Of a stretch of DNA of 30,000 nt, positions 10,390 to 20,608 are shown piece after piece. The stretch comes from Prorocentrum cordatum (Eukaryota > Sar > Dinophyceae > Prorocentrales > Prorocentraceae). The notes under the pieces are model-generated. The model was not told the origin of the DNA and made no database searches. It saw nothing but the letters and a program-made list of their open reading frames with translations. The stretch's first letter is position 1; the number at the start of each line of letters is the position of its first letter. The translations under genes were made by a program, and so were the position numbers. The stretch spans positions 1 to 30,000 of the forward strand of contig CAUYUJ010021047.1 of assembly GCA_963575745.1 (NCBI GenBank), in the 5' to 3' direction.

Positions 10390-12450
10390 GCGTACCCCAC
10401 ACTCATTTCGGCGCACCCCTCACACGTTTCGTGGCCCCATAGGAGCTCCGCCGAAGGCCCCAGAGGCTGAGTACCGCATGCGTCCCCCGCACTCAGTTTG
10501 GCGCACCTCGAGCAGGTTTCGTGGCCCCATATGTGCTCCGCCAAAGGTTCCAGATGCTGAATACCACATGCGTCCCCCACACGCATTTGGCAGACCCCTC
10601 ACACGTTTTGTGGGCCCATAGGAGCTCCGCCGAAGGTCCCAATGGCTGAGTACCACATGCGTCCCCCACATTCATTTCGGCACACCCCTCACACGTTTCG
10701 TCGTGGCCCCAATGGAGCTCCGCCGAAAGTCCCAGAGGCTGAGTACCACGTGGCGTCCCCCACACGCATTTGGCAGACCCCATCGCACGTTTCGTGGCCA
10801 CCTAGGCTACCTTAGGAGCTCCGCCGAAGGTACCAGACGCTGAGTGCCACATGCGCCCCCCACATTAATTTCAGCACACGCATCGCACGTTTCGTGACCC
10901 CATAGGAGCTCCGCCGAAGGTCCCAGAGGCTGAGTACCACATGCGCCTCCACGTTCATGTCGGCGCGCCCGTCACACGTTTTGTGGGCCCATAGGAGCCC
11001 CGCCGAAGGTTCCAGAGGCTGTGTGCCACGTACGTCCCCCACGCTCATGTCGGCGCACCCCTCACACGTTTTGTTGTCCCACAGGAGCCCCGCCGAAGGT
11101 CCCACTGGCTGAGTACCACATGCGTCCCCCGCAGTGATTTCGGCACACCCCTCACATGTTTGGTGGCCCCATAGGCTATTAGGAGCTCCGCCGAAGGTCC
11201 CAGTGGTTGAGTACCACATGCGACCCCACACACATTCCGGCACACCCCTCACAACACGTTTGGTGGCCCCAAAGGAGCTCCGCCGAAGCTCCAGAGGCTG
11301 AATACCACATGCGCCCCCCACGCCCATTTCGGTACACCCCTCACACGTTTCGTGGCCCCATAGGAGCTCCGACGAAGGTCCCAGTGGCTGAGTATCACAC
11401 GCGCCCCCCACACTCATTTCGGCGCACCCCTCACACCATCACACGTTTCGTCGCGCCGTATGAGCTCCACCGAAGGCCCCAGAGGCTGAGTGCCACATGC
11501 GTCCCCCACATTCATTTCGGCGCACCCCTCACACGTTTGGTGGCCCCATAGGAGCTCCGCCGAAGGTCCCGGAGGCTGAGTGCCACATGCGTTCCCGCAT
11601 TCATTTCGGCGCATTCCTCACACGTTTCGTGGCCCCAAAGGAGCTCCGCCATGGATCCCCAAGGCTGAATACCACATGCGTCCCCCACGCTTATTTCGGC
11701 GCACCCCTCACACGTTTTGTGGGACCATAGGAGCTTCGACGAAGGTCCTGGAGGATGCCGCGTCCCCCACATTCATTTCGGCGCACCCCTCACGCGTTTC
11801 GTGGCCCCACACGAGCTCCGCCGAAGGCCCAGAGGCTGAGCCCCACATGCGCCGCCCGCATTGATTTCAGTACACCCTTATATTTTTCGTGGCCCAACAG
11901 GAGCTCTGCCGGAGGTCCCGGTGGCTGAGTCCGCATGCGTCCCCCACATTCATTCCGGCACACCCCTCGCACGTTTGGTGGCCCCATAGGAACTCCACCG
12001 AAGTTCCCAGAGGCTGAGTACCACATGCGTCCCCCACACTCATTTCGGCGCATTCCTCACACGTTTCGTGGCCCCAAAGGAGCTCCGCCGAAGGCTCCTG
12101 CGGCTGAGTCCGCATGCGTCCCCCGCACTAATTTCGGCGCACCCCTCACACGGTTCGTGGCCCCACAGGAGCTTCGCCGAAATCCCCAGTGGCTGAGTCC
12201 GCATGTGTTCCCCACATTGATTTCGGCGCACCCCTCACGCGTTTCGTGGCCCCACACGAGCTCCGCCGAAGGTCCCAATGGCTGAGTACCACAAGCGTCC
12301 CCGTATTGATTTCGGCACACCCTTCAGACGCTTCGTGGCTCCACAGGAGGAGCTCCGCCGAAGGTCCCAGTGGCTGAGTACCACATGCGTCCCCCGCGTT
12401 GATTTCGGCACACCCCTCGCGTGCTTGGCGGCCGCATAGGAGCTCCACCG
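10390..12450 (-). repeat. ~90-bp satellite array, about 23 monomers
   Basis: Monomers contain CATTTCGGCGCACCCCTCAC, a CGTTTCGTGGCCCCATAGGA segment, GCTCCGCCGAAGGT and GGCTGAGTACCACATGCG. The anchor GCTCCGCC recurs at 10445, 10534, 10624, 10717, 10818 and 10908, a spacing of 89-101 bp. The many frames of 60-200 codons across the array are by-products of the repeat period. The minus label is arbitrary; it marks the orientation opposite to the array at 21525-23765. Confidence 0.9.
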
Positions 12451-12724
12451 GAAAGGATATTGACAACCCCAGTATTAACAACTGCAGATGGCTGTGTCTT
12501 TCGCCAGGTTAATTTTTAAAACGTTCTCACATTCGCGAACCCGACGCCAATCAGATGCGTCAGGGTAGCTCCCAAATGGTCAAAGATAGCCACTTTACAG
12601 CCGCAAGGGCCACCAAGAGCGCTCCAAGAGCGGCCCAAGAGCGCTTCAAGATGCGACTTCGGGGGGCCCCGAGGAGGGAAGGTGCTAATTTGTGCACCGC
12701 CCTTCTGTAATCGATGTCCTCCTA

Positions 12725-12905
12725 ACAAACTACAACAACAACAACAAAAACAAGAACTCATAAAAAAACAAACCCACAACATACACACACAAAAAAACAC
12801 AGAACAAAAAAACAACAAAACACAACACAAAAATGCAAAAGCACCACAAACAACACTACAAAACACAAAACAAACAACAACAAAATTACAGAAAAACAAA
12901 GGGGA
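12725..12905. repeat. A/C-rich, almost G-free tract
   Basis: About 180 bp of AACA/ACAACA-type sequence with almost no G and very little T on the plus strand. It sits inside the right flank of Element 1 and is absent from the matching flank of Element 2. Confidence 0.8.
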
Positions 12906-13259
12906 ACCCCAAGAAACGTCTGTGACCCTATTCTTCTTAGGCCCTGCGCGCGGGCGTGCGGGTCCGCCGCCCTCCCGCTCGCAAGGCCCAATAGCCCATC
13001 GTTAACGTTTCAAGAGAGCTCCAAGACGCCGCCAGGAGGAAGAGGATCAGAAGGAGGAGGAGGAGGAGGAGAACTGCCGATCGGCGCTATTCGTTTGAGT
13101 ACCTGGTGTTGGATGGGCTGGTGGGGACGCACGAAGCGTCAACAATTTTTGACAGGCCTGCAGTTTGTTCCCAAGGCGAGCCCAAAGAGGCCCTAATCCT
13201 TTTCGTTCTTCGCCGTTCCCCCTCCCTCCTCTCTAATCCCGCCTCCATCCTCCTCCCTC

Positions 13260-13307
13260 CCTCCCTCCTCCTCCTCCTCCTCCTCCTCCTCCTCCTCCTC
13301 CTCCTCC

Positions 13308-13352
<45 letters not shown>

Positions 13353-13373
13353 CCACCACCACCATCATCTCAG

Positions 13374-13407
<34 letters not shown>

Positions 13408-13430
13408 TCCATCATCATTATCATCATCCT
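13260..13430. repeat. CTC microsatellite passing into TCA microsatellite
   Basis: A pure CTC run (about 13260-13308) changes directly to TCA repeats (13309-13425) with a short ACC interruption. It lies just beyond the right end of Element 1. Confidence 0.9.
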
Positions 13431-13533
13431 TTCTCACCCTCGTCCCCCTCCTCCTCCCCCTCCTCCTCCCGTACCCCCACGCCACTTTTAAAGCTCATCC
13501 CTCGAGCGGAGGATCTGGGAGCGGAGGATCGAG

Positions 13534-13787
13534 ATGGCACTCGTTGCGTTCCCCGAAGAATATCCAACGAGTGGTCCTAGGATGCGGCTCGTATTTCATC
13601 GAAATCATCTTGCACAGGTCCCCAGACCCCTCACCGTCCTTCAGCCGTCGACGCGTGGGGGGCCCAAGTTGACCGGGATGGTCGAGACCGCGCGGATGAC
13701 TTTAATGAAAGGCGAGTGCATCCACGACCAACAGGTGCGCCGCAAGAACCCCAAGGAAACCCGCATGATACAATCATGTTCTTCTGG
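13534..13787 (+). CDS. Candidate exon, orientation ambiguous
   Basis: From about 13620 the plus frame (PKLTGMVETARMTLMKGECI and following) has very high third-position GC and ends at a canonical donor-like G|GTGAGAGG at about 13786. A CAG|G acceptor precedes it near 13620. The upstream part reads LVAFPEEYPTSGPRMRLVF, reminiscent of the FPxxYPxxPPxMxF motif of ubiquitin-conjugating E2 enzymes, although no active-site cysteine motif follows. The minus frame over the same bases (SPFIKVIRAVSTIPVNLGPP) is also plausible and would fit the strand of all neighbours. Treat as unresolved. Confidence 0.3.
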
Positions 13788-14114
13788 TGAGAGGGGGCGC
13801 GGCGGTGGTTCCCACACCAACATCTTGAACCCAAAACTGCGTTGGTTGTCGATCGTCGTCGTCGCCGTCGTCGTCAGCGCCAGGTTTTCGAGGCGCCCTC
13901 TCGGCTTCGACGACCCCTCGCTCGATCTGCAATTAGGGGGTGCTCCGATGCTCGTCTTATTCCTTCTCCTCATCCTTCTCCTCAGCGGCCTCGCAACAGG
14001 AGATCAACCGAAAGTCAGCGGCTGGCTGTGCCTGTTTGCCGCCGCACCGTGCCCCCGGGATTTCAGTTTCCACCAGATAACCCCTAGTAGTAGTGGCTGC
14101 GCTCGCATAGCGGC

Positions 14115-14150
14115 CTTCATCCATTTCGGAGCACCCCTCACGCGGTTCGC
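14115..14150. repeat. Isolated fragment of the 90-bp satellite monomer
   Basis: CATCCATTTCGGAGCACCCC, followed by TCACGCGGTTCG, closely matches the satellite segment CATTTCGGCGCACCCCTCAC plus ACGTTTCG. It lies about 1 kb outside Element 1, in non-coding sequence downstream of Gene 3. Confidence 0.75.
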
Positions 14151-14264
14151 TATCACAGATCAATGGAATTGCACCGAACAGTATATCTACATCATCCCCC
14201 CTGGGTGTCACAGAGACAGAGGGGGGGGGGTCTGGCTTGAAGATGCGCCCAGCGTTCCATCCTT

Positions 14265-14405
14265 CTCCTCATCCATCTTCCTCCTCTTTCTCTTCTTCCT
14301 CCTCCTCATCCTCATCCTCCACCTCCTCCTCAACCTCCTCCTCATCACTCCACCCTCCTCCTCCTCCTCCTCCCCCTCCTCCCCCTCCCCCCCTCCTCAG
14401 CTCCT
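14265..14405. repeat. CCT-rich tract at the 3' side of the Gene 3 exon
   Basis: Plus-strand TCCTCC/CTCCTC sequence. Reading from Gene 3 into it gives artefactual Gly- and Glu-rich residues, so the coding exon should end before it, near 14478. Confidence 0.8.
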
Positions 14406-14477
14406 CCTCCCAGCACTGCGAGGACCCCGCACGGGAGCACGGACGGAGGAGGAGAAGGCGGAGGAGGAGGAGGATCG

Positions 14478-15873
14478 CATAATTGTTGATTTGGGCCATG
14501 CGGTCCTCCATCAGTCGAACCAGGTCCTTACCGCTCTCCGACAGCTGCGTGAAGAACGTTAGGTCCTTGGAGGTGCCGTGTTCGTTGAAACCGAAAGTGC
14601 CCCTGTACTTGGAGTAGTCGCATGCCACCTTCTGCAAGAGTGATTTGGTCTGGAACTCAATCGCGTTCTGGTCCAACCACGGGCCCTGAAAGAACAAGCC
14701 AACCTCCCGTTTGTAGAGCAACAAATCAATTACACCTTTCCCACCAGCGTTTTTCCCCGTCAGGGTTCGATTGTTGAGATCCGAGTGGGTGACCAAGCCC
14801 GCCTTCAAGATGTCACATATACCTTCCAAAGTCCATATGATGTTATCTGTCGTGCTACCCTTCTGCACGATAGACTCCATGACGTAGGTGTTGTTCAGGG
14901 GCGACAAAGGACCAAAACTCTCCTCCAAGGCTTGCACGAGCTTGAACGCTTCAGGAACCGAGAGAAGACGCTCCCAGACCTTCATGGCCGCCTTGACGTA
15001 CGTCTCAGTAAATTGTTCAGATGTACTGGAATACTCAACATTCTTCTCATACAATGCCGCCAACTCCTTGTGATTCAATTTGCCAACGGTAAGCTCCTTC
15101 CGCGTAGCGAATAACATCAAAGCTGAGATCTTCTGCACTGCTGTATGTTGCAAGTTGTGGGCCTGCTGCATCAATGCTGCACGAAGGTTGAAAGAGGCAA
15201 AATATTTCTCATCGTCTGTCGTGAGCTTTTTGAAAGTGAAAGAAGCCGAGCGAAGGCAAGTATGCCAGACGTCCAATCCAGCTTCGTCAATACCCTGGTC
15301 GATGTCCCGCTTGATGGCAAACAGTAGGGCGTCCACGAGTTCCATGGGGCTCACTGTCTGCAGGCGGCCTTTCTTGTTCCCAGGTTGGTCTTCTGAAACC
15401 ACTTGCAGTCCCAAGGGGAAGACAGGCGTGGGCTTATCAAAGAAGAAGGTGGTGAGGCTCTCCACCGCAGTCTTGTTGATGGGGATGTCGCCTTGAGGCT
15501 TGTACCATAGGTCCAAGTGCATAATGCTGCAACCAGCGGTGTAGGTCCCGTGCCTTGACATGCTCAGTTCGTAATCCTTCTGGTTGAAGGGTGCCATGTG
15601 GCCTGACATCTGAGCAGGGCCATCACCGTTGTTGGCGGCGATGCTAAGCGCGTCGGCGTCGACCACCCCATTGAAGGCTGGGTGCTCAATGATCGTAGTG
15701 ATGGCGGCCTCCTTCTTGACCTTGTACTCTACGTTGAAGGAGCTCTCCGGCACTGGCGGCAATGCTGGGGCGGCTGCTGCTGCAGACTCGTCCGCCCGTG
15801 CTGGAGCCCGGCCGCGACCGCCACTACGTCCACCAGCGCGGCCAGTGCGCCCACCACCGCCAGCGCGGGCCAT
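14478..15873 (-). CDS. Gene 3: large unrecognised exon with Arg/Gly-rich N-terminus
   Basis: Starts at ATG 15873-15871 with MARAGGGGRTGRAGGRSGGR, an RGG-like basic leader, then Ala/Pro linkers. A long, apparently globular and largely helical region of about 400 residues follows (for example DYELSMSRHGTYTAGCSIMH, SPMELVDALLFAIKRDIDQG, TYVKAAMKVWERLLSVPEAF). Codon use is GC3-rich throughout, so it is real coding. Coding confidence is lost after RMAQINNYA, where a CCT-rich stretch begins, so a donor is expected near 14478. I recognise no family. Gene 2 lies next on the same strand and its first block appears to be an internal exon, so Genes 3 and 2 may be one gene with Element 1 in an intron. 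The RGG leader suggests nucleic-acid binding (inference). Confidence 0.75.
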
Positions 15874-16106
15874 CGTCGTCGACGGAGTGAATCAGCAAGC
15901 GCTGAGGCGCTGGAAACTCCTGGAAACTCCAAGATCTTGAGCACAAACGGCTACGGCGGAGTGGAGGAGGAGGCGGAGGGGGACATCCCAGCCGGAGAAA
16001 AGAACGGCAGCTTCGGCCTTCGACACTGATTGGACTTGGGCTTCGGCACATGCCAAGAAACATCTTGCTTAGGCCACGAGAGACGTCTCACAGAATTGCT
16101 CGAGAG
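15874..16106. other. 5' flank of Gene 3
   Basis: Upstream of the ATG on the minus strand. Contains a short direct repeat (CTGGAAACTC twice at 15908-15928) and GGA-rich sequence. No recognisable promoter or splice-leader acceptor can be named. Confidence 0.3.
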
Positions 16107-17430
16107 CTTCGGACCAGAGGTAAGATTCTCACGTCTGGTCCGAAGGTGTGGAACGTTCCGCACCTTCGAGAGCCCCTCCGCAACTCCCAGGATCGCGATC
16201 TGGAGAGCTTCGGACCAGACGTGAGAATCCCCACCCCTGACCCGAAGGTCCCTGGAGCGCGATCTTCCCGATTCAGGGTGGGCTCTCGAAGGTGTGGAAC
16301 GTTCCACACCTTCGGACCAGACGTGAGAATCTCACCTCTGGTACGAAGCTGTCCCAACATACGTGTCGTCCTGACCGACGCTCCTCCTCCTCCTCCACCT
16401 CCTCCTCCTCCTCCTTTCGAAGGCGCGGAACGTTCCACGCCTTCGAGAGATGTCTGGGGGGCCTGGGACTCGAAGGTGTGGAACGTTCCACGCCTTCGAG
16501 AGGGGGTGAGGGGGTTTCCAATACTCATACAAACGATAACTACGCCCTACTCCGAAAACTACTCCGAGACTGGAAGCGACGAACGTTTCCACACCTTCGA
16601 AGATGCCTTGGGGGGCCTGGGACTCGATAGGTGTGGACCTATCCACACCATCGGATAGGGGTGAGGAGGGGGGGTTTCCAATACTCCGAGACTCGAAGGC
16701 GACGAACGTTCCACACCTTCGAGAGATGCCTGGGGGGCCTGGGACTCGAAGGTGTGGAACGTTCCACACCTTCGAGAGGGGGTGAGGGGGGTTCGGATAC
16801 TCTGAGACTCGAAGGCGACGAACGTTCCACACCTTCGAGAGATGTCTGGGGGGAAGTTCTGGATTCTGGGGGCCTGGGAACTCGAAAGGTGTGAAACGTT
16901 CCCACCTTCGAGAGGGGGTGAGGGGGGTTCGGATACTCCCCTGAGAAGACTCGAAGAAGTAATGAAAGAAGAAGGGCGAACGAACGTTCCAAACCACCTT
17001 CGAGAGATGAATCTGATGTCTGGGGGCTGGGACTCGAAGGTGTAACGTTCCGCAACCTTCGAGAGGGGTGAGGGGTTTTCGATACTCCCAGACACGAAGG
17101 CGACGAAACGTTCCAGAAACCTTCGAGAGATTCTGGGGGGCCTGAGACTCGAAGGCGTGGAACGTTCCACACCTTCGAGAGGGGGTGAGGGGGTTTCCGA
17201 TACTCCGAGACTCGAAGGCGACGAACGTTCCACACCCTCGAGAGGGGGTGAGGGGGCTTCTGGTACTCTGAGACTCGAAGGCGTGGAACGTTCCACACCT
17301 TCGAGAGGTGCCGGGGCCCTCCCCGGGGAGCCTCCAGCTCGCTCTCTCCCTCCTCCTTCTTCTCCTCCTCCTCCTCCTCCTCCTGATTCGAAGGCGCGTA
17401 CTGACCTTCGAGAGGTGCCTGGGGGGGCAT
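16107..17430. repeat. Array of about 17 near-perfect palindromes centred on GGAACGTTCC
   Basis: The clearest copy is a 32-bp perfect palindrome at 16745-16776: CTCGAAGGTGTGGAAC followed by its exact reverse complement. A 28-bp perfect copy lies at 16287-16314. Others centre near 16155, 16430, 16484, 16585, 16706, 16822, 16897, 16984, 17046, 17108, 17163, 17225 and 17289, most with one to five mismatches. From about 16690 two types alternate, GGTGTGGAAC and GGCGACGAAC, joined by spacers with GGGGGTGAGGGGG and ATGTCTGGGGGGCCTGGGAC. At 16107-16145 and 16311-16346 a second palindrome family (CTTCGGACCAGA paired with TCTGGTCCGAAG) is interleaved. The long minus frames across it are artefacts. Confidence 0.9.
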
Positions 17431-17454
17431 CCAGCTCGCTCTGAGACTCGATCG

Positions 17455-17491
17455 AAGGCGCGGAGGAGGAGGAAGAGGAGGGGGAGGTGCA

Positions 17492-17522
<31 letters not shown>

Positions 17523-18114
17523 GAGAGGGAGGAAGAGGAGGAGGACGAGGAGGACGAGGAGGAGGAGGAGGAGGAGGAGGAGGAGCAGGAGGACATTTCC
17601 TCCTCCGAGCGCGCAGCGCCGATCGTCGTTGCCCCACAACATACGGCATCGAGCAGCACCAGGCAAAACTTTGAATTGAGTCATCATCGCCGTCGTTGTT
17701 GCCGCTGCCGTCGTCGACGGCCGACGTCGTCGAAACCAGGGAGGGTCGGGCGCGCGGCGCCAAGGTCGCCTCAGGTGCCTTCGGGACCAGGTCGGGGTAG
17801 GTCTCCCCAGGTCGCGTCGCGAGCGCCCCGGCCTACAAGGAGACAGTGGGGCAGGCGTAAAAAAAAAGACTAAAAAAACGCTTTTGTAAACTAAAAACCA
17901 AAAAAACTAACAAAAATAAAACAGGCTTTGCAACGCCTGTGCGGGATGCATTCGCGTCAAGGCGATGGAAAAAAACATGAAACATATTCATGTCCAGAGC
18001 GTTCCTCATCCCACGTAAGTCCTGGGGCCACTCGGATGAATTTGGGTTGATGTTTCTTGGTTGGGGCCGAGGAAATGTTTATCACCCCTGCCGTCTAGAT
18101 GACAAATCCTGTCT

Positions 18115-18153
<39 letters not shown>

Positions 18154-18428
18154 CCGTCTTCTCAGTCTCTGCTCTCCACTCAACTCCTACGGCTCTTCGT
18201 CTCTCTCCACTCACTGGAATGATGACAAATCCTCTGTCTTCCATCTCTCTCTTCTTAAAAAACTCCTCTTAGTGTGTGGCCGCCCTCTCGCTCTTCTTCC
18301 TCTTTTACCCCTTGTTCGCCTAAAGATCTCCAAAAAATCTCCCTCCTCCCTCCACACAACACAGCTCAAATCAACAAATCACACCTATCTTGCCAGCCTT
18401 GCATCCAATCAATTCACCCCTTGCCCCC
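17455..18428. other. Intergenic, 3' side of Gene 4
   Basis: Holds a GGA tract (17464-17594), GTCGTC-rich sequence (17620-17730), an A-rich stretch (17860-17925), a small inverted repeat CAGGC/GCCTG at 17921-17940, and a CT dinucleotide run (18115-18153). Pyrimidine-rich plus-strand sequence continues to the stop codon of Gene 4. I see no gene. Confidence 0.6.
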
Positions 18429-19283
18429 CTATGTTTGATTGAATGGCCCCGGGTCCCCGCCCACGCGCTTCTCCTTCTTCGTGCAGAGGCAAATGACTTC
18501 CATAGTGCGCCAAGTACGTCGGTGCCCTTGCTGGCGATTCTCTGTCTCACGCTTGAATCGGTCTAGCGACTCAAGAAACACCCACTTGGAGGATTCGGAA
18601 CCAACCAGCTTTCGAAATATGTCGCATAAGGTATTGTGGCACTCTTCAAACTTTGGGGTGATCCATACCAACCTCTTTATACGAATGACTGGTTTGAATG
18701 CTAAACACGCTCCTTGGCCACCGTTTTCCAGAAACTCCGAGGATACAATGTATTTCCCAGCAAGCATGCTGATGAGGTGGGTCCGTTGTCCAGGATGGGT
18801 GGGGTTCGTGACCACGAAGATATCAGCAGACTCGCGGTTCCTGGTCACCACCATTCTCTGTTCCCGTATTCCATCTTGTAGGCCGTCGGTAGGGATTCCA
18901 GGTTCGATGAATACCTTCATGTGTTTCAGTGGAATTGTCATTGGCTTCGGATTGAGCTTCTTCTTTTTGACAATGTCGGCAATCGTTCTTAGCACATCCG
19001 TCTTGCAAACATCGCGCTTGCGTTCATTTGCAGCTTTCCGTTCTGATTTCTTCGTTTGTTCTTTGGGCAACCATTTGGCGTTGATGGCATCAAATCTAGC
19101 TTTCTTGGATTTCTCGTGATTGAAACGACATTCCTTATCATGCTTGGCTGTCCAAGTGCTAGACCCCGCAACTTTGGCAGCAGCTATCGTCTCAGAGATG
19201 GCCCGGGTAGGTTGGCTGGCGACTTCCTTATTCACAGCGGCCCTGCGTGCCTGTATCCATGCCTTTTCCGTGAGGTTCTTCGC
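18429..19283 (-). CDS. Gene 4 exon 5: C-terminal, possibly BRCT-like segment
   Basis: Starts in phase 0 after CTGAAG (AG at 19285-19284) with AKNLTEKAWIQARRAA and ends at TAG 18431-18429. A basic helical stretch is followed by MKVFIEPGIPTDGLQDGI, ESADIFVVTNPTHPGQRTHL and SMLAGKYIVSSEFLENGG. The strand/helix pattern and final 'iVsseFle' resemble a BRCT domain, but there is no independent support. Confidence 0.75.
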   Translation of the reverse strand, partial: AKNLTEKAWIQARRAAVNKEVASQPTRAISETIAAAKVAGSSTWTAKHDKECRFNHEKSKKARFDAINAKWLPKEQTKKSERKAANERKRDVCKTDVLRTIADIVKKKKLNPKPMTIPLKHMKVFIEPGIPTDGLQDGIREQRMVVTRNRESADIFVVTNPTHPGQRTHLISMLAGKYIVSSEFLENGGQGACLAFKPVIRIKRLVWITPKFEECHNTLCDIFRKLVGSESSKWVFLESLDRFKRETENRQQGHRRTWRTMEVICLCTKKEKRVGGDPGPFNQT

Positions 19284-20569
19284 CTTCAGGGCGCGCCAAA
19301 CAACAGATAAGATAGTTCACATTACTACTAACGACTGGGGCCTGCTGTGGAGCTCTCAACGAAACGTGTGAGGGCTGTGCTGAAATATGTCAATCAGCGG
19401 CATGCGAGAAAAACAAAATAAGAAAATTAATACAGAAAAAAAAAAAAACATAATAAAAAAACCAATAAAAAAACATAAAAAGAAGACAAAAAAGAAAAAA
19501 AAATAAAGATGAAAAAAAAAAAAACAACAAAGATAAATAACCAAAAAGAGCATCCAACCTCACCCACCTCCAAACCCCAACCCCATCACACCCCGTTATC
19601 ACCTCACCACCCTATACCCTACCCCAGAACCCCCCCCCCCCACCACACTCGCCAATAAAGCCTCCTCTTGCGGCCCGTCGTGGCCCCCCAGATATTCTCA
19701 TGGGACGTTTGGGGGTCCTCTTCTTCGGCGGATTGCGGCAAGCTGCTGTGGAGGTCCTCTTGTCGGCCCCAGATAGCCCCGTCTAGAACACCCCAGGGAG
19801 GCATGACGTACATCAACAACGATGCTTGTTGAGGAAATCGAATTTGGGCGCTTGACGTGTCCCCAGGCCGCATGGGGGGGCGGAGGCAGGGGGCGCATAT
19901 CCACACGTCTTCGCTCTTTTCGGAGGGGGGGGAGGATTCTACGGCTCTTAGGGCCCTGGTTCCAAGAGGTATTCCTCCCTTAACAGCGTGCGTATATCCA
20001 GATTTTTTTTTTTTTTTTTTAAAAAAAAAAAGAAAAAAAAGGCGCCCCTCCAAGCTTCAAATTGTATAACGCATATCATTTTGCATTTTCTGAGGCTCCG
20101 CGGGGTCCGCTTTGGCCTGCCGTGGGCGACTACATTTGGAGAGGGGTGAGGTGGGGGGCCACCCCATGAGATGAAGGAGAGAGGCCACGGAGCCAGGAGA
20201 AGGAGGAGGGAGGTGGGCGAGGAGAACGACGACATACAGCTGGGGACTCTGCGGAGCTCTTGATTCATAGTTGCGGCACGTGGGGGCAGTGAAGGGCCAA
20301 CACCATAGGATTGTCAAGAAAAGCAACTGCGAGGGTGTCTGGACCCCTCTGGATCTCCCTCGAGTCGATCCTTACTCCGGCTCGGCCCCCCTCGACGTCG
20401 ATCTCCCCCATCGGTCCTCCTCCTCGGTCCCTGACCCCCTCCTCACTTCCCTTCGTTTCCCCTCTTGTCTTTCTCTTCGACCTCGGCCCGTGGGAGCCTC
20501 CGACCAGGCCCCTCGCGCGTGCAGATGCCAAACTTCGACGTCCAGCGAGCCGGGAAGGGCTGATGCTCA

Positions 20570-20608
<39 letters not shown>

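Larger units (their letters stand above)
9741..13183. mobile_element. Element 1: composite repeat with outer flanks and a satellite core in terminal inverted repeats
   Basis: The left flank (9741-10091) begins CCCACCAGCC and continues with degenerate 'ccaagatggctcc' repeats. The right flank (12497-13183) contains TTCGCGAACCCGACGCC, CAGGGTAGCTCCCAAATGG and GCGAAGCGTCAACAAT-like sequence. Both flanks match those of Element 2 in the same orientation. The core (10092-12496) opens with CCCAACCAT and closes with a degenerate partner, ATGGCTGTG. Relative to the flanks it is the reverse complement of the Element 2 core. No transposase is encoded. On the minus strand the ends read GG|GCTCGC and CCCAG|AGGG, like the GC donor and AG acceptor of Element 2, but coding on both sides is not established here. 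Confidence 0.75.

Noticed and set aside
9803-10621. 272-codon plus frame with long Ile/Val runs
   Set aside because: It is the TCA microsatellite read in one frame and joined to satellite monomers; other frames give poly-His and poly-Ser equally well.
10420-12480. Many frames of 60-200 codons on both strands (rich in 'ECGGRMWYSASG' or 'HMRPPHSFR' type text)
   Set aside because: They follow the 90-bp satellite period (30 codons), occur in several frames at once and have no sharp start or domain. The same applies to 21520-23770.
16745-16776. Heat-shock element reading of GAA/TTC units in the palindromes
   Set aside because: GAA and TTC blocks occur at both arms and centre, but the spacing is not the contiguous 5-bp pattern of heat-shock elements; the palindrome itself explains them.
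16140-17430. CRISPR-like array
   Set aside because: Repeats are regularly placed, but spacers are themselves repeated and G-rich, spacing varies, the setting is eukaryotic and no Cas genes are present.
16332-17763. Long minus-strand frames of 366-451 codons over the palindrome array
   Set aside because: All three frames are open because the palindromic repeat lacks stops in them. Residues repeat with the array period, and spacer length changes would shift frame.
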